DNA of 64,000 nucleotides from Pyropia yezoensis. Lineage: Eukaryota > Rhodophyta > Bangiophyceae > Bangiales > Bangiaceae. Made by a program: the position numbers and the translations under genes. Each line of letters opens with the position of its first letter. The stretch's first letter is position 1. Positions 55,801-64,000 of this stretch are shown here, piece after piece. The stretch covers positions 61,285 to 125,284 of the forward strand of contig CM020618.1 of the NCBI GenBank assembly GCA_009829735.1, read 5' to 3'. The notes below the pieces were generated by a model. It saw nothing but the letters and a program-made list of their open reading frames with translations, was not told where the DNA came from and did not search any database.

Positions 55801-56838
55801 ATCTGTGACCGCTTCACGAAACTTACGCGAGCGATCCCACTGGCAGAGATCACGGCCATGTCGGTCGTGTCAGCCTTCCTAGATCACTGGGTTGCCGCGT
55901 ATGGCATCCCGGATAGTACACTATCGGACAATGGACCGCAATTTGCGTCTGTACTGTTTCAGGGAGTGCTGGATATGTTGGGGGTTAAGGCAAACTATGC
56001 CACCCCCTACCACCCACAAACTAATGGGCAGGTGGAGCGCTTCAACAAAACTATTGTTAGGCAGCTGCGCCACTATGTGAGTGAGCACGTGAAGACGTGG
56101 GACCAATACATTTCTATCCTTACTACTGCCTACAATTCGCAGGTTCACTCATCTACAGGGGAAGTACCCCTCGCTTTTGTGACCCCCCGTCGTGTGCGGT
56201 CTATTGCCGTGCGGCGGTCGCTCCCAACTGGGGAGGGTAGTGGCAGTACGCCTACTCCTACTGAGAGTAAGGCGGAGTTCGCTGCTAGGCTGGAGCACCT
56301 CATCCCTAAAGTCAGGGCTGAGATGGACAAAGCACAAAAGCGCTACAAGCGTACCTTTGACAAAAAGGTGCGCAATGCTAAGCATGTCCCCGAGCAGGGT
56401 GACTGGGTGCTGGTACACTCGCACACCCCAACTGGGGGTAAGCTGGTATTCCAGACGAAGGGACCGTACCAGGTCCTTCGTACTGATGGGCGGCGCTTCA
56501 CCATCGAAAGTGACGATGGGGTCCGCACAGTGAACGGACAGGACGTGGTCAAAGTTGCACCACCGCCTGCAGGCGACCCAGCTTGGGCACGTGCGTTGGA
56601 GTCGTGGCGCCTCCCCTCACTGCCTGCGGCCAAACAGGGCCCGCAGGAGTACGTGTTCGATAAGTTCATCGACCACGGATGGGATGAAGACACTGACCGC
56701 CTCATGTTGAGGGTGCGTTGGTTTGGCTACAAAGCCAAGGATGATACGTGGGAGTATGTGGAGGACCTTCCCGCTGAGAAGGTCCGGGCGTACTGTGCCC
56801 GGAATGAGATAGACCCTAACAGCCCTCCCTCAACGTGA
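52854..56838 (+). pseudogene. pol: Unit D pol, one indel and one nonsense codon
   Basis: Protease, RT, RNase H, integrase and chromodomain as in B. An extra C at about 53297 shifts the frame after the protease, and TAA 53890-53892 replaces a Tyr codon of B. From 53899 on, 979 codons are open, including RT with Tyr-Leu-Asp-Asp followed by Ile-Ile-Val-Phe, RNase H, integrase HHCC/DDE and the chromodomain (about 56650-56810). The GT missing in B is present here. Confidence 0.9.
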
Positions 56839-56949
56839 GGGAAGGCCGAGTAACAGTGCCAAGAGAGTGCTTCAAGTCGAAGTGGTACGCAGAGTGGCTT
56901 TTAACTACAGCCCTAACCCTCACACTCTCACAACAAAGGCAGCTGCCAA

Positions 56950-58893
56950 CTAGGCACGCATGCTAGACTCTCCCACTCCACGGCCCTCGCCCTCACGTGG
57001 AGGCGAGCGGCGAGACCCACGCCGATAACGGTCTCCACTTGTTGGAGGGGGCGGCGGCTCCAAGTCGGAACCGTCGCGCCCCTCACGGTCGCGCAAGTGG
57101 CGCCGACCGTGGCTCCTCTTCTGCTTAGTCTTGCGCGCAAGTTTGCGACGCAGACGCTGGACAGACTCCGTCTCCGACGGGGTAGAGGACTCCGAGAAGG
57201 AGTAAGACAACTCGTCTTCCGACACGGAGGGAGAGCGCCGAGAGTGTCGGCGACGACGGCGAGGAGGCGAGTATGCCCGGCTCGCGCGATGTTTGCCACG
57301 CCCAAGTGGGGCTGGCTGGGGCATAATAGCCCCAATACGAGCCAACTCGGCTGTCATAACTTCCGCCACCGACTCGCAACTCGCGGTCGCTACTGCAGTA
57401 CGAACGCGCTCCTCAAGTTGAGGAGTCTCGGAACTCTGTAGGGTTGCGGTCGACGCGGCCAACCAGGAAATGGTGCGCACCAACGTGGTGATCATCATCT
57501 CTGAGGTTAGAGGCGTGGGCGGCAACACCAACTTGGGGTATACCGTCAGGAGGGTGGCCCCCAAGTTGGGGGACACCTGGGTGGAAGACTCCACGGCCAC
57601 GCTGATCGGGATGTTCCCGTGAGGTTGGAAAGGAACCGGAGGAAGCGGAGGGGCCCGCCGAGGTGGCGGTACCCGGGTGTAACTGCGACCCCGACTTGGG
57701 GCTCCCGCAGTGGGTTGAGTCATGTGGTCATCATAGGACGGCACGGCCATAACTATGGGCTTGTCCGGGGGTGGCGCAGTGTGGCGATCCACCCCCGGGG
57801 CATACGGGTAGTCCCCGATGCCCAACCCCTCTCGTAGGACCACACGGCCGTCGTGAAGTTCACGAGCGACCCACACGAACTGGCGAAGTGCGCCATCGTC
57901 CTTGGGCCCACGAGTGGGGCGGCGCAACTTGTGCTCAATGCTCTCCCACTCGATAAACTTATGGAGCCGGAGCATCTCCTCAAGTAGAGTGAGTTGTCCT
58001 GATGAGCACCCCTCAGCAACTAGCTGAGGGGTGAGCTGTTCCAAACCCTGGATGAGCCGGAGGGGGAGATGCCAGAGCATCCCCCGCCGCTGAACACAGG
58101 ACACCCAGGTCGACATGACCTCGAGGAGCCACTGGGTGGCCAACATGGCCCACACCAGGTGATCAGGGGCAGCCGTCAACATGACGGAGCCGAAGTGGTC
58201 AAGCAACCGGGGCAACAACGCCGGGAACCCGTAGGGGACCTCAACTTGAGGCCACCACTCGGGCTTCTTCGGATAGTACTGCTCCTTACTGGCAGCAGAC
58301 TGTTGAGGAAACTCAAGTTGAGCCGAGGTCACCAAGTAGGGACCTCGCCGGAAGTCTTTCTCCATCCGCACATCAAAGTGATGAGTGTGCGGATCGGCCT
58401 CGTGGAGGTACGGTGGGCGAGTTGCCACAGCGTCCCACGTGAAGTTCGGCAAGTCGCCGGGACCCGGGATAGTTCCCCCGCGGTCCACCATGGCCTTGGC
58501 ACGTTGGACGTCTTCAACCTCCTCGTCGTCCAGGAAGGCAAACTGGTCCGTCCTGAAGCCGGCCGGGAACCCGACCCTACGGGGATACTTCTCCCGTAGG
58601 CGGTCCCATACCCGGCGCATCGCTGCGCCAAGTCGGCCACAGCGAAGAACAGTCAACCCCTCCTCATAAAGAGGCCAAGAGGGGTAAAACCACCGCCCCA
58701 AGGCCTCACGCGGGACAACTTGTCCCGCCTCCGGGAGAGATCCCGCCGTCAACCCAAAGCCGGGTGACGCGGGAGTCCCATCCCCCGGAGCAATCGCGGA
58801 GCCCCCGCCGGAAGTCCCGGCGGGTGCTGCACCGTAGGAGGTGTCCTCCATGCGCTCGTCAAGAGAATCCGTCTCCACTCCCGGAGTCGCCAT
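56950..58893 (-). CDS. Unit D antisense ORF
   Basis: 647 codons from ATG 58893, the same length as in B, intact. About two dozen amino-acid differences from B over the longer 704-codon open frame, spread through the protein, with the Tyr-Tyr-Pro-Lys/Val-Glu-Val-Pro motif unchanged. The Arg/Ser-rich tail is retained. Remains open although gag and pol of the same unit carry stops. Confidence 0.78.
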   Translation of the reverse strand: MATPGVETDSLDERMEDTSYGAAPAGTSGGGSAIAPGDGTPASPGFGLTAGSLPEAGQVVPREALGRWFYPSWPLYEEGLTVLRCGRLGAAMRRVWDRLREKYPRRVGFPAGFRTDQFAFLDDEEVEDVQRAKAMVDRGGTIPGPGDLPNFTWDAVATRPPYLHEADPHTHHFDVRMEKDFRRGPYLVTSAQLEFPQQSAASKEQYYPKKPEWWPQVEVPYGFPALLPRLLDHFGSVMLTAAPDHLVWAMLATQWLLEVMSTWVSCVQRRGMLWHLPLRLIQGLEQLTPQLVAEGCSSGQLTLLEEMLRLHKFIEWESIEHKLRRPTRGPKDDGALRQFVWVARELHDGRVVLREGLGIGDYPYAPGVDRHTAPPPDKPIVMAVPSYDDHMTQPTAGAPSRGRSYTRVPPPRRAPPLPPVPFQPHGNIPISVAVESSTQVSPNLGATLLTVYPKLVLPPTPLTSEMMITTLVRTISWLAASTATLQSSETPQLEERVRTAVATASCESVAEVMTAELARIGAIMPQPAPLGRGKHRASRAYSPPRRRRRHSRRSPSVSEDELSYSFSESSTPSETESVQRLRRKLARKTKQKRSHGRRHLRDREGRDGSDLEPPPPPTSGDRYRRGSRRSPPREGEGRGVGESSMRA

Positions 58894-59231
58894 GACTCTC
58901 CCCAAGTTGGGGAGAGACGCTCTGGCTATCGCAGCACGAGACCCGCCTCGAGTTGAGGGGGACTCGGATCGTGGGTATACGGGTGGCCTCCCCAGCGTGG
59001 GGCGGCCCAGTGGAAAGTGAAAGGGAGGTGGTGGTGAAGGTGAAGTGTGAACTGAAGAAAGCAAGCTGCCGAGTGGGCAAGCTTGAGGGGAGGGGCGGTC
59101 AACGTGACCGCCTCCACATCCGCGTTACGTACACGCTGGAGGACAGCAAGTCGCGCCCCCAACGCCGAGACGTGCGTTTAAGCACCCCCTCACAGGGCCG
59201 ACCGGGTCGGTCGGAACTGAGGAGAGGGGAG

Positions 59232-59700
59232 TGTGGCAGTATTGACCCCCAGGTAGTGGGGCAACACGTGCCATGCAAGGGGCGGCAGGCCACTAGCCTG
59301 ATCCGTTCCACCCCCTGCATTTGGGTCTATATTCTCTAAGTTTGGGATAGTTAGCTTAGTAGTAAATCCAACTTGGATTTGAGGGTTTTCTGCATTTATC
59401 GTCTTGAATTTTCGTGTGGCCCGGTGGGCAGGTGCTGGGGTGGGAGATTCTGAGTGGCGAGATTCTGAGTGGACCCTGGGGGGATAAGGGGAGGGACAGC
59501 GGGGCTTGGCCCTGCGTCCCCGTCCCGACCAAGAAACTGTTGGACCACACACCATCCTCTTGTTTGTCCGTGGGGGGTTTGCCCCACAACAGGGACAGAG
59601 TGTGTGCGACTTTTACTTCTTCCGGTTCCCCCGACACGGGAGGCAGCCCTGGCACACCGCCCCAACTTGGGTGCCGTGTGTGCTTGTGGTTTTTGCCACA
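59232..59700 (+). repeat. LTR shared by units D and E
   Basis: 469 bp, near-identical to 50322-50791. Primer-binding site of E follows at 59703-59719. Confidence 0.93.
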
Positions 59701-59819
59701 TTTGGTGGAGCAGCAGGGGACAGAGGTAAACTTTACCTCCGGGTGCACCCGGGTGTAGGGGGCCCTCTGTCTCAGAGGAACGGTGGTCTTGGACCGTGTC
59801 ATACGGATCGTCAGCCAAC

Positions 59820-61766
59820 ATGGCTAGCTCGGACCCCCCGTCGTCCGGGGAGTACACGGGTGACGCACGTACTTCAGTGCCTTTCAATACTGGTGAGACA
59901 CAGGTGGGTTTACCTGGGGTCGCAGAGGGACTAGAGGTCCCTCAAGCCAGCAGGACTGGAAGTACGGGCGGGCAACAGGCCACCCCGACTCAGTCGGGAG
60001 TTCACTCGGGTGACACTTCTGATGTGGGTGGGCCGAAGTCTGGCCACCGCGTGGTATACTCAACGGGAACGTCCCAAGGGGTGAGGACTGTCCCCGCGGG
60101 TTCCACTCGGGTTGGAACCAACTTTGGCTCGAAGCCGTCGCCAACCAGGCTTTCGGAGGACGGTGGACCTCCGTTGGTCGGCGATGGGCTCGCGCCCATG
60201 CCCCCGGTTGAGACCCCTGAGGAACGTGGTTACCCCTCAGGTGGACTCCCGGAGGCGGACCGAGACTCAACTGGAGTCGTCAATCCCCTCCTTGCGGAAA
60301 CTGTCCGTCGGGAGGCGACCAATGTGTTGCGGCAGACTTTGCCGGACCTGGTGGTCACGATGACGAATACTATTCTGAATCAGATTGTGGCGAGTTTGCC
60401 AGATGGCCTTAATGTCCAGACCGGATTGGGGCTTTCGAGCCCACAGGCGCAGGGGGAATCTCTCCTGACGCCTACCTCGGGTCGCCCCGAACTGGGGGCG
60501 ACACCTGTGACTCCCAACGAGAGAGCCACACCATATGCGGTGGGGCGTACGCCCTTCACGGGGGAGTTCCCCTCGGAAACGCCGGCGGCTACACCAAGCT
60601 CGCCGTACCAGACTACAGGCACTGAGGGTGGACTTACCCCAGTGCCACAGCGGCTGTTCCCTCAACGTGAGGTGCCGCCCAAGATTCAGGTAGCCAACCC
60701 GGTCTACCAGCGGATCTTTGACTGTGAGACCTACGCCCTCCACAACAAGTCGGTGGCGTATGGTCCTGACCAGGCCCGAGCTATGGGCCGTGCCAAGAAG
60801 AATGCACTTCATTCTTTTGGGCACAGAGCGGAGTGGGATGGAACTCCCCCCCTCCGTGTCTTTGAGTTCCTACGTCGTTTCACAAAAGCCTGTGACGACA
60901 ATGCCATAAGTGAAGGCATGGCTTTTTACATGCTACAGGAGTTTACGAAGGGAGACCTGCGGACAGAACTTATGTCCGTCATGCCCAGCTCCTCAAGTGG
61001 AGGCGCTGGGGAGGTGACGTCCTATTTGGAGCTCGTCAACTGGTTGTTGAGAGCCATGGTTGATGAGGCAGCGTTGGCTTCTCAAGTCGAGGAGTTTACG
61101 CAAGCCCATCAGGAAGAGGCGGAGGACGAGTTGTCCTTTGCGGAGCGAGTCCGTAAGCTCAACAATCTTTGTGGGTTTCTTCATCCACAAGCTGTGGTAA
61201 AGAGTCGGTTTGTGGAGGGACTCCATTGGTCAGTCCGGATGGAGACCCGGGAGCATAACACTGCCCGGGCGACCCTGGCCGAGTTGGCTAGGTTCGCCTA
61301 CCGCAGAGGTGAGGCCTACCGCAAGTTGCGGGAGGAACAACGCCAGGAGCGTCAGGCCGAGTTGGCCAAGGAACGTGAGGAGGCGCGCCAGGCCAGAGAG
61401 TTGAGAGAGGCACGCCGAATCCGCAAGTAAAGGGTGGTAGCTGCCGTGGGAACTTCCCAGGGTATCCCTTCGTCTTCCCCAGTTGGGAAGACCCCTCCCG
61501 GACCGGACCATCGGTGTTGGAACTGCAACTCCGATGGTCACTGGGCATATGATTGCCCCAAGTTGAGTAAACGCATCCAACAACTTGTTAGGAATGCGAG
61601 TAAGAAGTCGGCTACGAGCGAAGTACGTTCACGCCGCGAGGGTGGGTCTCGACCGGTCGTCGCGGTCGCCACACCCTCGGCGGAGGAGGCGGACACGTCG
61701 TCCTCGGACTCGTCGTCTTCCTCCCCGCCCTCAGATTCGGACGCCAAGTCGGCGGGAAACGAATGA
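59820..61766 (+). pseudogene. gag: Unit E gag, nonsense codon
   Basis: Same as unit D gag, including the TAA before the zinc knuckle (61428-61430) and GGGAAAC at 61754-61760. Confidence 0.9.
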
Positions 61767-64000
61767 CCGTTGGAGCTGGCCGTCCGAAGCTCACAACGGC
61801 AGCCTCGGCCAAGTGGGCCAGGAGGACGAACCAACCGTGCCGGATACTGCGGCGACCTAAGGGAGTCCGCCCACCTCGGGTAGGACTCCCCAGAACGTGA
61901 ACCCACGTCGGGTCATCGCGGTGCTGACGGGTGAGAACTTCCAGGTGGCTGGACGGGTGCAACTTGCCCCGGCCGCGCCTGTTGTGCCCGTATCGTGCTT
62001 GATACCGGGTCAGGAGCCTCCTTGATACGCAAGTCGCTATTACCAAAGGAGGTGAAGCTCCAACGCTGGAGGTCCAAGGCTGACCATATGATTGACATCA
62101 ATGGTGGGGTACTTCCCATCGTTGGTGCCGTGACCCTACCAACTAGGTTGGGGACCCATGAGGTCGACGTGACCTATGGTGTAGTTGAGAATATATCGGT
62201 ACCCCTGCTTCTGGGTACCCCTTATGTCGTAACACAAGTGCCTTTGATCCGTGGCCCCGAGTACTGGGTCAAGTTGATGAATGGGGAGACTATCCCCATC
62301 CTTGGTAAGGGAAAGTCTGTGGCTCCTGTGACAGTCTCACAGTCGAAGCCTGTTTGCTCTGTGAGGGAAGGGTTTACTGCTACCCTGCGTTTAGCCGCAA
62401 AGTCACGTTGCCCCCCAACTCGGTGGCGCACGTTGACGTTGTAACTGATTTTCGGGGAACGGGTTGGTGCACCCTAACCCCCGTCTGCTCGCAAGCACCA
62501 AGTGCATGTTGCCCTTGGCACGATGGACTCCAAAGCCGGAGTCCCGTGGAGGATCCAGGTGACGAACCTGAGTCCGACGCCCAAGTACTTCAAGTCGGGA
62601 GCCAAGTTCGGCTATATCGACCAACATGAGGGACCGGTAGTAGCGGTCACCCTCAACGCGGCGCAAGTAGCGACCCGAAGTCCGGAAAGGAGAAGCATCA
62701 AGCCAAGTCGGCCACCTCTCCTCGGCCCCATGTGAACATGGAGGTGTTCCCCCCAGGTTGAGGGTTCAAGTTGAACGCCTCTTGGACCAATAACACGAGT
62801 TGTGGATGGTCAATTGGACTCATGAGAGCTACCCAACACCGGATCGAGTTGAAGCCCGGTGCACCCCCTATACGCCAACAACCGTATAGGGAGGACCCCG
62901 TTCAAGGGCCCTCGTTAAGGAGCAAGTTGCTCGCATGGAGGCCCTCGATGTGATCGAGGCCAGCAACGCCGAGTGGGCGAGTCCGGTGTTATAGTCCCCA
63001 AAGTTGATGGGACCCACTTTTGTATCGACTACCGTAAGCTCAACGAGAGCACGGTGAAGGACAGTTATCCCCTTTCTAGGATGGATGACTGTCTGGACTC
63101 TCTGGGGAGGCGAACGTGTTCTCTACCCTGGACTGTAACGCGGGGTACTGGCAAATTCCCATTGCCCCGGAGGACAGGCATAGAACTACCTTTACCTGTC
63201 ACTGTGGTACCTACCAGTGCAAGCGCCTACCGTTTGGTCTGTGTAACGCGCCGGCAACTTTCCAGCGCGCTATGGACATGATTCTGGCCGGAGTACGGTG
63301 GCAGATCTGTCTTGTGTACCTAGACGACATCATTGTGTTCTCCCGAAGTCCGGAGGAACACATTGGCCATCTTGGCCAGGTGTTCAAGCTACTTGCAGAC
63401 GCCGGTGTGTCACTGAAGGCGAGTAAGTGCCACCTCTTCACTCAAGAGGTGGAGTACTTGGGACATGTTGTCCGTCCGGGGTCTCAGTGTTTACGAGAAG
63501 AACTTGAGGGCCATACGTAAGGCTCAGTACCCCGGACCAGACCCAGATGAGGAGCTTCCTCGGATGTGTAACGTGTACCGACGTTTCACTAAGGGCTTCG
63601 CCAAGGTGGCGAAGCCGTTGAATGAGCTAGTGAGCTCAACGCTACCGAAGAACCTGCCTCCCCCAAGTCGGGTGGAGCAGGAATCCTTTGAGGCTCTTCG
63701 GGACCTTCTGCTGAAGCCCCCCATCTTGGCAATTCCCAGGTTGGAAGGCCACTACACCCTGGATGTGGACGCTAGGTACGACCGAATTGGTTGTGTGTTG
63801 CTTCAGCAGCAGCCCGGACAAGGAGTACTTGCCGGTGGATTCTTCAGTAAAGGGGCTGAACTCGGCCGAGAAGAACTACGGAGTCACCGAGTTGGAAGGA
63901 CTCGCAGTGGTATGGCGTGACGTCACTTCGTCACTATCTAGAGGGTGAGAAGTTCCTCATCCGCTGTGACACCGCGCGTTGCAGTTTTATCTTCAAGACG
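61763..64000 (+). pseudogene. pol: Unit E pol, partial and error-rich
   Basis: Protease (Asp-Thr-Gly-Ser near 62000), RT with Tyr-Leu-Asp-Asp (about 63320) and the start of RNase H, split over many short frames by indels. It carries the D-type TAA at 62791-62793. The window ends inside RNase H. Confidence 0.85.

Larger units (their letters stand above)
50322..59700 (+). mobile_element. Unit D of the family B tandem array, complete
   Basis: LTR, leader, gag, pol, antisense ORF, LTR, colinear with element B throughout. LTR-to-LTR period is 8,910 bp. The best-quality unit of the array, but it carries nonsense codons in gag (TAA 52519-52521) and pol (TAA 53890-53892) plus an extra C at about 53297. 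Confidence 0.93.
59232..64000 (+). mobile_element. Unit E of the family B tandem array, 5' part
   Basis: LTR, leader, gag, pol into RNase H, then the window ends. Shares with D the gag TAA (61428-61430) and the pol TAA (62791-62793). From about 61890 on it shows about twenty or more single-base indels in 2.1 kb relative to D, nearly all in short homopolymers. Confidence 0.92.

Noticed and set aside
1-64000. Telomeric repeats, tRNA and rRNA genes
   Set aside because: None found by eye on either strand.

Overview
This is a GC-rich eukaryotic (nuclear) window made almost entirely of transposable elements. I see no bacterial operons, tRNA or rRNA genes. Two divergent Ty3/gypsy LTR-retrotransposon families, here called B and F, and several copies of a gene fusing a tyrosine-recombinase-like region to a RecQ-like helicase fill most of it. 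The host cannot be named from sequence alone. A GC-rich alga, fungus or other protist would fit. Four runs of exactly 500 N (451-950, 14532-15031, 27696-28195, 46041-46540) are scaffold gaps, so order across them is not proven.

Layout: 1-450, helicase-gene fragment H0 (minus). 951-6936, family B element A (minus), with broken gag-pol and a 5' LTR at its right end. 6937-9918, 3' end of a family F element, F2 (plus): an antisense ORF and an LTR. 9919-10210, an inverted older piece of the same antisense ORF. 10211-14531, unrecognised, probably decayed coding sequence and repeats. 15058-21048, helicase gene H1 (minus), with two E2F-like sites upstream. 21640-23110, an extremely G-rich spacer. 23302-27656, helicase copy H2, cut off before the second helicase lobe. 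28196-33478, family F element F1 (minus). 33485-42859, family B element B (plus), complete with both LTRs and a 5-bp target-site duplication. 43392-45911, an unrecognised degenerate minus-strand gene with a 15-bp minisatellite. 46541-64000, a tandem array of family B units (C, D, E) that share single LTRs, with a period of 8,910 bp.

Each family B unit reads LTR, primer-binding site, palindromic leader, gag (CCHC knuckle), a -1 frameshift signal, pol (protease, RT, RNase H, integrase, chromodomain), a long antisense ORF, polypurine tract, LTR. Family F has the same primer site, the same frameshift heptamer and a related antisense ORF in the same place. Three features deserve most attention: this conserved antisense ORF, the frameshift cassette, and the recombinase-helicase gene. 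Another unusual feature is the density of short hairpins with 7-9 bp stems and about 5-nt loops inside family B coding sequence. Many frame breaks are single-base indels in homopolymers and may be assembly errors, especially in units C and E.
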